Assembly: GCA_027627225.1 (NCBI GenBank)
Contig: CM051034.1
Coordinates: 6,006,858-6,070,857, forward strand
Length of the DNA: 64,000 nucleotides
Direction: 5' to 3'
Source of the DNA: Congeria kusceri
Lineage: Eukaryota > Mollusca > Bivalvia > Myida > Dreissenidae
Shown here piece after piece: positions 41,801 to 46,500 of this stretch (position 1 is the stretch's first letter; each line of letters opens with the position of its first letter). Under the pieces are notes generated by a model that saw only the letters and a list, made by a program, of their open reading frames with translations, was not told where the DNA came from and made no database searches. Position numbers and translations under genes: made by a program.

Positions 41801-43549
41801 AAGTCCAGGGCTTCTGGTCTAGTGCTAATTTTGACCTCTGTTGACCCCTTGATTTTACCAGTACCACGCTTTTGCCCCAACTTTTTCGGATGATGATTGT
41901 TGAATGTCTTATGTTAAGGTTTGTGTGTACGATTTTTCATATCATTTATTTTTAAATTAAGCAGACGAAAGTGACAAAAAACTATTAAAAAACTGCTAAA
42001 ACACTAAAATATTGAATAAATAAACAAACATGTTTGTTGACTTTTGCATCATTAATAAGTGTTGTATAACCTAAATCAACTGTCAAGTCAGCGTATATGG
42101 TAAATTGAATTATGTATTTTGAGTTTTCGGCTGAACAGTAAAAAACTAGCCAATTATACATTTTACATCCAGGGTGCTTCATAGCTTTTCTTCCATGTTT
42201 AATAAAAATATATATAGGATCTGACACTCATCATTTCAACCATATTTTATTAAACGAGTTCAGGAATTGTTTTAGTAAGCGAGACTTTGGGGAGCTTACT
42301 AACAAATTTCCTGGATGAGTTTAATAAAATATGGTATGAAATGGCGATGTTAGATCTTTTTTATCACATGCTTATAAACGAAATAAAACCCTTCTCATTT
42401 TATCAAAATAAGTTGGTAAATCCTCGAAGTTGTGTACTGACATGACGTCATTTCATGTTGACGATGCCATTTCACCAAAATAACGTCATGCAATTGGTCA
42501 GTCAAATAATATGTAGCCAATGAAAATGCTCAAAATGTTATCTTACGCATGTGCAAGATAAAAATATTTGAAATGGCGTAAAACACGGAAAACAAGGTAT
42601 AGCATGTGATAAATGATACTTAACTCTATTGGGTTATTTATAATAAACCGGGTACATTGTATGCCACTAGGTGTGTTGTGAGGCACGCTTTGTGCTGCAA
42701 AACAATACATCAGAGGTTGATTTTTAATATGTTTTAAGACCTTACATGAACATGAAAGCGCCTGATATATAAATTGTTAGATTTTGCTCGGTGAAATTGC
42801 ATTCTTTGTCATATTGGCACCATTTGTATTTCTCCCACTCTGATTTTCTCTTACTACCATGTTTTGTTAAAAGTAAAAAGTATTCAGAATAACTGGTAAT
42901 TTTTGCTTTGATTTAAGTTTGGCTTTATTGGTGAGCGGGTACCAATAAAACGACGCATTAAATCCCTTATAATTAGTGAAATGTCTATGTATGGAAAAAA
43001 CAGTTACGTTCAGTATATGATACATTTGTATGTTTTCACACATTATTGTGTCCAAAGTTCTATCCATGTCAATTAAAAAATCTCACACATAACATTGGGT
43101 ATGCTGCCTTTCAGAAAAATTTGGATGATATGAAAAGACCTGTTAAAACGCTTACTAAGAAAACCAGAGTTCCATAAAAATAATTTTCTGAATTGAAACT
43201 CTAAAAAAAAGTGCAAAATGAGATTACTAAGAATTCCGCATACATAAAAATTACCAGTTAAACCGTATCTAACAAACCGTCTGCATAGGACCTCTGACAG
43301 AAGGGTCATTACGTTTTAGATAGGTAAGTTAATTTTTCATACAGATTTTGATTCGTTCATTACAGTAACGGAACGATCACCATCGGAGCGGGCACAAAAA
43401 CGGGTCAGTCAAAGGTTACCGGACCGGTCAACGGGAACGAATGCTACTTTTGGCGAACAACGGGATGTACATATGGTGATAAGTGTAGAAACTCACATAT
43501 ACCAGCGCATAGAGGCATTGACAAGAAACCATGGCAACAGGACCAATAA
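2658..43549 (+). CDS. TTC31: TTC31-like TPR / UBA-like / RRM / CCCH protein, 16 exons, 5' end missing
   Basis: Spliced CDS, joined exons: 2658-2833, 5726-5809, 7172-7228, 9088-9164, 9904-9934, 11051-11207, 11740-11830, 12385-12435, 13090-13180, 15502-15606, 16503-16593, 17785-17896, 19251-19340, 21134-21236, 21966-22081, 43366-43549. Every junction has an AG acceptor, a GT donor and matching phase, giving 537 residues and a TAA stop. The first exon begins at codon position 2, so at least one upstream exon lies outside. Seen in order (numbered from the first complete codon): Asp run about 8-20; Glu/Lys/Arg-rich charged segment about 59-100; TPRs about 195-305; UBA-like 307-336; RRM about 380-460; CCCH finger with Cys503, Cys511, Cys517, His521. 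The charged segment and the TPR block, including the FGNRS motif, resemble vertebrate TTC31 as I remember it. RNA binding is inferred from the RRM and zinc finger; TPR and UBA-like parts suggest protein partners. The cellular role is not known to me. The gene model is firm; the orthology is likely, not proven. Confidence 0.88.
2834..3500. other. Intron 1, first part: unassigned AT-rich DNA
   Basis: AT-rich. An (AGACA)n stretch near 2933-2952 followed by AAGAGTTTTATTCAAG looks like the end of an antisense LINE-type element, but this is a weak call. Nothing else recognised. Confidence 0.4.
3501..5628. mobile_element. Hairpin-ended tandem-repeat element with about seven 165-bp units
   Basis: Starts with the hairpin AGCTCACCTGAGCA / TGCTCAAGGTGAGCT (3505-3538) and ends with CTCAGGTGAGCGAACTAGGG, an AGGGC/GCCCT hairpin and CTCTTGT. 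Between them lie units of about 165 bp containing CATGGCCGCCAGGGGGCGGG. Known relatives by plan are bivalve pearl elements and non-autonomous Helentrons. Contains the nested insertion at 3707-4541. Confidence 0.7.
3707..4541. mobile_element. piggyBac-like MITE with TTAA duplication
   Basis: Ends AGGCCGACAGTGGTTC and GAACCACGGTCGGCCT are long inverted repeats (about 35 bp with mismatches), flanked on both sides by TTAA (3703-3706, 4542-4545). The 835-bp AT-rich interior has no transposase. It interrupts a repeat unit of the host array. Confidence 0.8.
5726..5809 (+). CDS. TTC31: TTC31-like exon 2: charged helix
   Basis: 28 codons, phase 0 at both ends, acceptor AATACAG, donor GTAACA. It encodes a Glu/Lys/Arg-rich helix containing AEELITEEEKEK, which resembles the charged segment upstream of the TPRs in vertebrate TTC31. 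The reading frame stays open past the donor into the 36-bp minisatellite. Confidence 0.85.
5825..6257 (+). repeat. 36-bp minisatellite, 12 copies, in frame with exon 2
   Basis: Unit begins ATGCTTCAACAATATGGTAA; copies differ by only a few bases, so the array is young. All six frames are nearly free of stops because the unit is a multiple of three. In the frame of exon 2 it encodes MLQQYGKHYIQT repeats, ending in TGA at 6263-6265. Confidence 0.95.
6266..6763. other. Intron 2 middle: unassigned
   Basis: AT-rich intron. Short imperfect AATCAGGGAAT repeats between 6310 and 6390. No gene or element recognised. Confidence 0.4.
6764..7045 (+). mobile_element. tRNA-derived SINE, second type
   Basis: Head CTGATCAGTTGGTAGAGCAC has a tRNA A box; a decayed B box lies at GAGTTTAAGCCCCAG. 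The tail GATACTGTTAAATACGGCG is typical of a widespread mollusc SINE. Plus strand, several point changes from a functional tRNA promoter. Confidence 0.7.
7172..7228 (+). CDS. TTC31: TTC31-like exon 3: basic segment
   Basis: 19 codons, phase 0 at both ends, acceptor TTTTGTAG, donor GTAAGT. It encodes RRREKKKQGK followed by an acidic tail and continues the charged helix of exon 2. A weaker in-frame donor (GTAGAT) sits 12 nt upstream of the chosen one. Confidence 0.8.
7229..8019. other. Intron 3, first part: unassigned
   Basis: AT-rich. The minus-strand open frame at 7268-7558 has no homology that I recognise. Nothing else seen. Confidence 0.4.
8020..8300. repeat. Dispersed repeat X, copy 1
   Basis: About 280 bp matching 51640-51910 in the same order: GTTCTGATGC, a decayed inverted pair around AGCAGATAACCAACGAT, AACTATATTTTACA, then TTTGTTCTTTGTCTATAG. 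Class unknown. Confidence 0.6.
8574..8884. mobile_element. TA-target MITE family G, copy 1
   Basis: Ends TAGGGAAAGATCTAG and CTAGATCTTTCACTA are inverted repeats with TA on both sides, as in Tc1/mariner-type MITEs. Interior has GAGCAGGGTG and GGGGCAGCAGGGGGGAACCA. The second copy, inverted, is at 10142-10446. Confidence 0.75.
8963..9011. repeat. Solo 3' end of a hairpin-ended element
   Basis: AACCAGGTGAACGATATAAG GCCATCTTGG TTCTCTTGT matches the 3' terminus of the 3501-5628 element type. No array or 5' hairpin is attached. Confidence 0.5.
9088..9164 (+). CDS. TTC31: TTC31-like exon 4: Ser/Lys-rich linker
   Basis: Acceptor GCTTGTAG, donor GTATGA; starts in phase 0 and leaves two bases for the next codon. 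It encodes a Ser/Lys-rich linker (SSKRKSKDSDQTSDK) with no recognisable fold. Confidence 0.78.
9613..9847. mobile_element. Palindromic MITE family P, copy 2
   Basis: Complete outer inverted ends and left hairpin; the right hairpin is deleted and replaced by a short duplication of ACCATAAAAGCGG. Lies in intron 4, 57 bp before micro-exon 5. Confidence 0.8.
9904..9934 (+). CDS. TTC31: TTC31-like micro-exon 5
   Basis: 31-nt micro-exon between TTTTCAG and GTGAGT. Its first base completes the Arg codon begun by exon 4; it then encodes GDASTSSDET and ends in phase 0. Support is from phase agreement on both sides, so it is less certain than its neighbours. Confidence 0.7.
9957..10590. mobile_element. 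GGGCCC-type MITE family H, interrupted copy
   Basis: Left end CCTGGGCTGGTATTTGCAAA and right end AGGAGCTTTGTGAAGATGGG are inverted repeats of the same family as 16629-16883 and 46883-47143. A family G element at 10142-10446 is inserted inside. Confidence 0.6.
10142..10446. mobile_element. TA-target MITE family G, copy 2 (inverted)
   Basis: Ends TAGGGAAAGATCTAG and CTAGATCTTTCCCTA are perfect inverted repeats flanked by TA. Interior is the reverse complement of the copy at 8574-8884. Confidence 0.8.
10604..10780. repeat. (GGT)n/(GAT)n microsatellite
   Basis: Eleven or more GGT units, then interspersed GATGAT and GTGATG repeats that include a duplicated GATCATGAAAGTGATG block. Confidence 0.9.
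11051..11207 (+). CDS. TTC31: TTC31-like exon 6: linker before TPR domain
   Basis: Acceptor TTGATTCAG, donor GTATGT; starts in phase 0 and ends one base into a codon. Encodes a polar linker with an acidic cluster (KSDEESEELDPKTLRSR) leading into the first TPR helix. An open frame continues upstream to 10907 only because there is no stop; that part is intron. Confidence 0.83.
11208..11739. other. Intron 6: unassigned
   Basis: Contains a short GGC/GGT-rich stretch at 11284-11330. Otherwise AT-rich, with no element recognised. Confidence 0.4.
11740..11830 (+). CDS. TTC31: TTC31-like exon 7: first TPR
   Basis: Acceptor TTCCTTTCAG, donor GTAAGT. Encodes KGNEMAHLGHYTAAIELF and then SEAIRLDPKDF, a complete TPR helix pair with the usual Gly/Tyr/Ala positions and a closing Pro. 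Confidence 0.9.
11896..12160. mobile_element. Palindromic MITE family P, copy 3
   Basis: Full-length copy with both outer ends (ATGAGGCACATAGTGGG left, CCCACGACGCGCCTCAT right) and both internal hairpins. Lies in intron 7, 66 bp after the exon 7 donor. Confidence 0.85.
12385..12435 (+). CDS. TTC31: TTC31-like exon 8: second TPR, helix A
   Basis: 51-nt exon between TTTTCAG and GTAAGT. Encodes FFGNRSYCFDRIQQYEK, close to the FGNRSFC stretch I recall from vertebrate TTC31. This is the best single identifier of the gene. Confidence 0.9.
12668..12929. mobile_element. Palindromic MITE family P, copy 4
   Basis: Full-length copy; the left hairpin GGATTAGCCTGTGCAGTC / GCACAGGCTAATCC is perfect. Lies in intron 8. 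Confidence 0.85.
13090..13180 (+). CDS. TTC31: TTC31-like exon 9: TPR 2 helix B and TPR 3 helix A
   Basis: Acceptor CTATTTCAG, donor GTAAGT, ends in phase 0. Encodes ALKDAEKAISLAKDWPKGYF and RQGRALAGLK, with the typical W-P-K-G-Y-F-R-Q-G turn between TPRs. The frame stays open past the donor for 72 codons into the 54-bp minisatellite. Confidence 0.9.
13302..13735 (+). repeat. 54-bp minisatellite, 8 copies, initially in frame with exon 9
   Basis: Unit includes CCAGTGGACAAATGGTCAG and ends with TAGGCCAAACAAATA; copies are over 95 percent alike. The first copies continue the reading frame of exon 9. A 1-bp deletion in copy 2 creates TAA at 13397-13399; later copies are open in the shifted frame. 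Confidence 0.95.
13745..14440. other. Intron 9 middle: unassigned repeat-like DNA
   Basis: Contains TACCCGACCTACCCTAAAAA near 14139 and TACCTACCCTAATATTTTT near 14385, suggesting decayed element ends, plus a C11 run and (AAAT)n at 14345-14378. No clear boundaries. Confidence 0.35.
14443..15434. mobile_element. Hairpin-ended tandem-repeat element, about 157-bp units
   Basis: 5' hairpin TAATCCCCCGCC / GCGGGAGAGGGATTA (14446-14477), then five to six units each with CTCCATATCTCCTAT and CAAGGTCAAGGTCACAC. Ends with GGCGGGGGAGTAGCTGTTC and GACTGCCTTGTTG. Confidence 0.7.
15502..15606 (+). CDS. TTC31: TTC31-like exon 10: TPR 3 helix B and capping helix
   Basis: 35 codons, phase 0 at both ends, acceptor TCCATTTCAG, donor GTAATT. 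Encodes the closing TPR helix (DAEQAFTQVLKLDKNCEDA) and a following capping helix. Confidence 0.88.
15644..15831. mobile_element. Short hairpin-ended element with no array
   Basis: 5' hairpin TATGCGCC / GGCGAAGTATA, one incomplete unit, and 3' end GGGGGCATACCTGTTTTACA with a CTGTTT/AAACAG hairpin and GCTCTGGTTT. A minimal relative of the 1-1026 element. Confidence 0.55.
16247..16490. mobile_element. Palindromic MITE family P, copy 5
   Basis: Outer ends intact; the right arm of the left hairpin is deleted. It ends 12 bp before exon 11, so the exon's acceptor tract lies directly against the element. Confidence 0.8.
16503..16593 (+). CDS. TTC31: TTC31-like exon 11: UBA-like three-helix segment
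   Basis: Acceptor TTTTTCAG, donor GTAAGG; starts in phase 0, ends one base into a codon. Encodes MGFTRPQAEAAIKRYGTVQQ and ALDSLLAGV. The MGF start, the second-helix alanines and the closing A-L-D-x-L-L pattern fit a UBA domain of about 30-40 residues. Ubiquitin binding is inference only. Confidence 0.85.
16629..16883. mobile_element. GGGCCC-type MITE family H
   Basis: Left end CTGGGCGGGTATTCACAAAG and right end AAGGAGCTTAGTGAGTATGG are imperfect inverted repeats; AAGTTAAACTTAAGTTG follows the left end. Non-coding. Confidence 0.6.
16892..17251. mobile_element. MITE with CCGTGTTTTTTTG ends
   Basis: Left CCGTGTTTTTTTG and right CAAAAAAACACTGG are inverted, with GCTGT on both sides as a possible 5-bp duplication. 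Interior has GGGGCCGAAATTCGGCCCC, a perfect short palindrome. Confidence 0.5.
17785..17896 (+). CDS. TTC31: TTC31-like exon 12: acidic linker
   Basis: Acceptor TTTCCAG, donor GTAAGT; phase fits both neighbours. Encodes a Ser/Asp-rich linker (VYVSDDDESFTPAGVGNSR) between the UBA-like segment and the RRM. Confidence 0.82.
17962..18098. mobile_element. 137-bp MITE with 21-bp inverted ends
   Basis: Ends GGGCTGTTCCAGGAAAAAAG and CTTTTTTCCTGGAGCAGCCC are near-perfect inverted repeats. The middle has a G-rich run (18022-18040). The minus-strand SINE begins 7 bp further on. Confidence 0.7.
18105..18269 (-). mobile_element. tRNA-derived SINE, minus strand
   Basis: Reads in reverse as the SINE at 1934-2135: minus-strand box B region GGAAGGTTGTGACTTCGACT, then TTTCTCAAAAGGCACCAAGT and CTACCCAGGAAACAGACTCG. 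Confidence 0.75.
18270..18944. other. Intron 12 middle: unassigned
   Basis: AT-rich; no gene, repeat array or clear inverted ends found. Confidence 0.35.
18945..19152. mobile_element. Palindromic MITE family P, copy 6 (deleted)
   Basis: Outer ends TATGAGGAGTGTCGTGGGAA and CCCACGACATGCCTCATA are present; most of the left hairpin is deleted and the right one has decayed. Confidence 0.75.
19251..19340 (+). CDS. TTC31: TTC31-like exon 13: RRM N-terminal half (RNP2)
   Basis: Acceptor TGTGTTTCAG, donor GTATGT. Encodes beta-1 with RNP2-like LWVGNV and helix 1 (DKKLHQLFS) of an RNA-recognition motif. Confidence 0.9.
19341..21133. other. Intron 13: unassigned 1.8 kb splitting the RRM
   Basis: AT-rich. 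Short open frames on both strands have no recognisable domain. No tandem array or MITE with clear ends seen. Confidence 0.4.
21134..21236 (+). CDS. TTC31: TTC31-like exon 14: RRM central part (RNP1)
   Basis: Acceptor TCTTTTCCAG, donor GTAAGA, ends in phase 0. Encodes YGHVKSVRCLPEKYCAFVNF, which carries an RNP1-like YCAFVNF, then helix 2 (KEAAGKAMVGLQ). The aromatic positions expected for RNA contact are present. Confidence 0.9.
21265..21560. repeat. Dispersed repeat Y, copy 1
   Basis: Contains TTGTAAATCACGACATGACT and GACCCATTCCCAATGGTGTG, which recur at 52330-52650 with TTGTAAATCATGAAATGACT and GACCCATTCCCAAGGC. Class unknown. Confidence 0.5.
21966..22081 (+). CDS. TTC31: TTC31-like exon 15: end of RRM and polar tail
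   Basis: Acceptor TTTCCCCAG, donor GTAAGC. Encodes the last RRM strand (GGQRLLIKFPDN) and a polar tail. It ends two bases into a codon; only the exon at 43366 was found to complete it, 21.3 kb away. Confidence 0.88.
22082..24410. other. Start of the 21.3-kb intron: mostly unassigned
   Basis: AT-rich. Two short protein-like stretches at 23583-23640 and 23871-23931 are discussed as a finding. 24316-24410 resembles the lead-in of a hairpin-ended element (CTGTCAGCCGTCATAAGTCA, then TTGTTCGTCGTCCAGAC). Confidence 0.4.
24411..26856. repeat. 34-bp satellite, about 72 units
   Basis: Unit GAATGTTGTCCTCAGTTAAT followed by TTACGGTGATTCCA. Variants at one position pair (ACGGTG, ACAGTG, ACGTTG, ATGGTG) and at CAGTTAA/CAGTGAA/CATTTAA recur in blocks, including a 102-bp trimer repeated at about 24791 and 24893. 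The units are not separated by unique spacers. Confidence 0.95.
27013..30668. mobile_element. Hairpin-ended tandem-repeat element with about 23 units of 145 bp
   Basis: Starts TTTTTAGCTCACCTGAGCAC and ends ACTCAGGTGAGTGACCCAGG, then GGCCAATTGGCC and CTCTTGTTTT. Units carry GAATCTGGGTCATGTGGGGT and, in many copies, AGGTCACTAGGTCA. Units at the left edge also borrow GGCCGCCAGGGGGCGGGGCA, the hallmark of the 3501-5628 array. Confidence 0.8.
30669..31080. other. Intron DNA with a solo element end
   Basis: AACCAGGTGAATGATATAGG and GCCATCTTGACCGTCTTGTT at 30848-30886 is a lone 3' terminus of the AGCTCACC type. Remainder unassigned. Confidence 0.4.
31083..32360. mobile_element. Hairpin-ended tandem-repeat element
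   Basis: 5' hairpin TATGCTCCCACCATTAATGA/TGGGGGGGCATA, then diverged units with CAAGGTCAAGGTCACA and TGTCTGGAGCATAATTTTGT, and a 3' end with GTGTCAGTGGACAC hairpin and ATTTCTAGTT (a Helitron-like CTAG end). About 350 bp near 32000-32280 is unrelated. Confidence 0.6.
32830..33645. mobile_element. Hairpin-ended element with four units of about 80 bp
   Basis: Starts TTAGCTCACCTGAGCAGA and ends GTCAGGTGAGCGATCAATGG with GCTCCCATGTTTT. Between 32975 and 33275 lie repeats with CAACCAATCAG and TTTCATGGTCTTGAAAGT, each containing an inverted CTTTCATGGTCTTGAAAG. Confidence 0.6.
33646..34540. other. Intron DNA: unassigned
   Basis: AT-rich; nothing recognised. Confidence 0.35.
34541..36440. mobile_element. 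Hairpin-ended element with about ten 164-bp units
   Basis: Starts TTTTTAGCTCACCTGACCAC / GCTCATGGTGAGCT hairpin, then units with GAAACCGCAAGGCCCAGAGG and CACATGGTTTATATAGA; ends CTCATGTGAGCGTCCTAGGG and GGTTCTCTTTTTC. The right edge is decayed. Confidence 0.75.
36783..37904. mobile_element. Hairpin-ended element with about 155-bp units
   Basis: 5' hairpin ATGGCCCCCTTCGAAGAAGT/GGGGGTAT; about five units with GAGAACGCTTTGACCTACGA and AAAGGTCAAGGTCACAGGGG; 3' end GGGGGGGCATACATGTTTTA, an ATGTT/AACAT hairpin and CTCTTGTTTT. Confidence 0.7.
37930..38345. repeat. Inverted and direct repeats around GCTCGAT/GAGCAT
   Basis: CAATATGCTGGGTCAGGCAA...CTCTTCATACAGCAATATGATC occurs twice in tandem (37967-38069), and its inverse with GTCTTTATTGGCTGACTCAG lies near 38178. 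Further GCTCGATCTAACACGCATGG repeats follow. Probably a decayed inverted-repeat element. Confidence 0.55.
38447..38572. repeat. 41-bp tandem repeat, 3 copies
   Basis: Unit contains TATGACACGGTATTGTCGTT and ACTTACCTAGAGGTCTTTA; copies are nearly identical. Confidence 0.85.
38573..39400. other. Intron DNA: unassigned
   Basis: Contains a 31-bp perfect duplication with TTGAATAGAAAGGATGAACA at 38895-38952. Otherwise no gene or element recognised. Confidence 0.4.
39401..40949. mobile_element. Hairpin-ended element with about eight 140-bp units
   Basis: 5' hairpin TTTTTAGCTCGACTTTTCGA / AAGGCAAGCTA, two different short units, then an array with TAACTTGAGAACGCATTGAG and GGGGTGGGTGGGGTCAAGGT. Ends TCGAGCGTGCTGTCCTCCGA, where GCTGTC/GACAGC forms a hairpin, and CTCTTGTTTT. 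Confidence 0.75.
40950..42215. other. Intron DNA near its 3' end: unassigned
   Basis: AT-rich; nothing coding recognised. Confidence 0.35.
42216..42360. repeat. Long imperfect inverted repeat
   Basis: Arms around CCATATTTTATTAAAC (42240) and GTTTAATAAAATATGG (42319), extending inward through CAGGAATTGTT/AACAAATTTCCTG and outward through TCATTTCA/TGAAATGG. It could fold into a stem of about 45 bp. Probably a small MITE. Confidence 0.65.
42359..42614. mobile_element. Possible MITE with TTATCACATGCT ends
   Basis: TTTTATCACATGCTTATA (left) and TATAGCATGTGATAAA (right) are inverted. Interior has CATGACGTCATTTCATGTTG and CCATTTCACCAAAATAACGT. Class unknown. Confidence 0.5.
42615..43365. other. 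End of the 21.3-kb intron: unassigned
   Basis: AT-rich; ends in the exon 16 acceptor TTCGTTCATTACAG. No other exon seen. Confidence 0.4.
43366..43549 (+). CDS. TTC31: TTC31-like exon 16: CCCH zinc finger and stop
   Basis: Acceptor TTCATTACAG; its first base completes the Ser codon from exon 15. Encodes a Gly/Thr-rich linker, then CYFWRTTGCTYGDKCRNSH, a C-x7-C-x5-C-x3-H zinc finger typical of RNA-binding CCCH proteins, and ends in TAA at 43547-43549. Confidence 0.9.
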
Positions 43550-44088
43550 ATTTGACCTTGAAAATTTGACCTTGAACTTCGGCCTATTCAGCCGTGGATG
43601 GTGATCTTAGTGCTTCAAATTGGAGCTACCGTTTTTGTGATGGAACAGAACATGTTGTACCCACTTGAAACAAATTAAACATTAAAGTTCATTAGCAAAA
43701 TTACTGATAAGGTACGATTTTTTGAAAAGGTATTAGTCTATGAAAAACAATTTCAATTTTTGATATTTTGACCATTAAGTTAATGATTGAGTAAGTTATT
43801 TATTATATCTAATAAAAGTAATAACATATGTTGTATTAAAATCTCATCAAATACTTAGGCCCTGTAGAATTGTAAAACTTTTTTGTGTAAACTATATAAA
43901 ATTGGTATGCAAACACATTTATATAAAGAGTTTGACGAAGAACCAGTGGTGGTGGCTGTCATATTTGGGTACATCATGGCATTGTATAATTGTTTTATTG
44001 CGAGTTGGTTGGACTTTTATTCTGGATGTTTCTTGCATTTGAAACAAATGATGCAGTTTTCACTGGCCTAAATGAGACTAACTGTTCA
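43550..44088 (+). other. 3' UTR and flank of the TTC31-like gene
   Basis: Non-coding. AATAAA at 43545-43550 overlaps the stop codon, and another lies at 43811-43816. The used polyadenylation site cannot be told from sequence alone. No further gene is seen before the MITE that starts near 44089. Confidence 0.5.
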
Positions 44089-45497
44089 GGGCCCGTATTC
44101 ACCAACCCATTCTTAGACTTGAGAATAAAAAATAGAATTAGACTCAAGAATAAAGAATAGACTTAGACTCAAGAATAAAGAATAGACTTAGACTCAATAA
44201 TAAAGAATAGACTTAGACTCAAGAATAAAGAATAGACTTAGACTCAATAATAAAGAATAGAATTAGACTCAATAATAAAGAATAGACTTAGACTCAATAA
44301 TAAAGAATAGACTTAGACTCAATAATAAAGAATAGACTTAGACTCAATAATAAAGAATAGACTTAGACTCAATAATAAAGAATAGACTTAGACTCAATAA
44401 TAAAAAATAGACTTAGACTCAATAATAAAGAATAGACTTAGACTCTATAATAAAGAATAGACTTAGACTCAATAATAAAGAATAGACTTAGACTCAATAA
44501 TAAAGAATAGAATTAGACTCAATAGTAAAGAATAGACTTAGACTCAATAATAAAGAATAGACTTAGACTCAATAATAAAGAATAGACTTAGACTCAATAA
44601 TAAAGAATAGACTTAGACTCAATAATAAAGAATAGACTTAGACTCAATAATAAAGAATAGACTTAGACTCAATAATAAAGAATAGACTTAGACTCAATAA
44701 TAAAGAATAGACTTAGACTCAATAATAAAGAATAGAATTAGACTCAAGAATAAAAAATAGACTTAGACTCAATAATAAAGAATAGACTTAGACTCAATAA
44801 TAAAGAATACAATTAGACTCAAGAATAAAGAATAGACTTAGACTCAGTAATAAAGAATTGTTTGTTTGCACATATTCCCAATACCAATGTTGCTTATGGC
44901 ATAAATAAAAAGTTAAAAATAAATAATGCTCAATTTTGCGTAGGTAAATATCAAATAAGATTCAAATTACCAGCGTTCTAAGAGTAAAATATTTTCAAGA
45001 ATATTCTTTATTCTTAAACACACTATTATGTGAAGTTGGAATAAGACATCACACATAGAATAAACTGTTTTATTACATCAATATTTTATATGCAGTTTAC
45101 CATTTATAATTTAAGAATTTTGCAGAGTAATTAGTGCAATAGTCACCTGCATATATAACTGCATCAGTAAAATTAATTTTACCGCAAAACTGTATAATTT
45201 TATTTATTTTTTTAATTTTCACAAAAAAATTGAACTGTGTCCATGCGTGCATCATGGCATTGTATAATTGTAAAAATGATCAAAGACACAGTCAGTTTAA
45301 ATGAAAAAGTCATGGAAAAATGCTATTTATACCAGAAGTATTGACATAATATAACAAACATACATAAACAACATGAAATACTCAGTTTTATGTGAGAAAA
45401 GAACCAAAATCATGACCATTCTATGTTTGATGTCTTTTTCTAACTTCACATAATACAGTGTTCTTAAGACTTAAGTCTAAGAATGAATACGGTCCCA
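44089..45497. mobile_element. GGGCCC-type MITE family H, enlarged by a minisatellite
   Basis: Left end CAGGGCCCGTATTCACCAAC with ATTCTTAGACTTGAG, right end CTTAAGTCTAAGAATGAATA with CGGTCCCAGAGCTCC, are inverted repeats. The left part contains the 25-bp array, whose AGACTTAGACT core looks copied from the terminal repeat. Confidence 0.7.
44112..44862. repeat. 25-bp minisatellite, about 30 units, each with AATAAA
   Basis: Unit GACTCAATAATAAAGAATAG followed by ACTTA. Nearly every unit has AATAAA in the plus direction, the sense of the gene that ends 560 bp upstream. Edge units carry AAGAATAAA instead of AATAATAAA. Confidence 0.95.
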
Positions 45498-46382
45498 GAG
45501 CTCCTTTGCTAAACCATGAGTAAATTTCTTTAACCGTTCTATGTTACAGCCATTTCAGCAGAGTTAGGCTTTATTGTTAAAAACAAACAAAATAATGTGT
45601 TTCTTTGAAGTCCATGCCATATGTATGTTGAAATATTGCAATATTTCTTATGCAGAAAGATGTAAATATCATTTTGCAATCTCGTGATTTTAATGTTCTT
45701 AAACTAGAAACACGACTTCCATTTTTCGTAAATAATGTCTATATGAGTAAAATAATAATCATATTTGAGTATAATGCTAAAAATATTGTGCAAATTACAC
45801 CCAAAATGCATGTGAATTTGTGTGCACAAATATTTTAACAATTATATCCTGCAAAAAAAATTGTACCTTTTTTGAGTGCATGATTTAACATGATTTTATA
45901 GACACAGTTTTATTCATAATTAGTATATGTAGTCTGATTTAGGCCAGTATAATGTATACTAGAGAACATTTTGTGTATAAATGTGTATATTTGTCATGGT
46001 TGATGTAGTCATTTGTTTTGTATCATTCAATACAAAATTATGCAATCATTGCCTAGAGGTGATATGTGCACAGTTTTTGACTGAAAAAGATATTTTTGAT
46101 ACTATAAAATATAAAAAAATCATTACTTGTACAAGTTAAGCTTTTGGTGATGCAGTTATTTTCGTCTGTTCTTTCTGCAATTTCACAGGAAGAATATGTC
46201 TTAAACATTTCATTAGATATGACCTCTTGTTAGGTTCGGATTTTAATTTAAGTACGAATTTAAATCGAGCAGATGTATTGATTTTCGTAAAATGTTGATG
46301 TCAAACTTTTTAAAAATTCAGCTATTTGTAATCTGATATCAAACTTTCAAATGTCACATACATGAAGCTATGAAAAATTGAC
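45498..46382. other. Intergenic: unassigned
   Basis: AT-rich, no gene or repeat recognised. Confidence 0.35.
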
Positions 46383-46500
46383 TTAGCACTGAACTTATGC
46401 ATTAGTAAATATTAAACTGATTACAACAACTTTTCAGACTATAGCACTGAACTTATGCATTAGTAAATATTAAACTGATAACAACAACTTTTCAGACTAT
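46382..46500. repeat. 59-bp direct duplication
   Basis: AGCACTGAACTTATGCATTA ... CAACTTTTCAGACTAT occurs twice head to tail with one difference (GATTAC/GATAAC), so it is recent. Confidence 0.9.
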
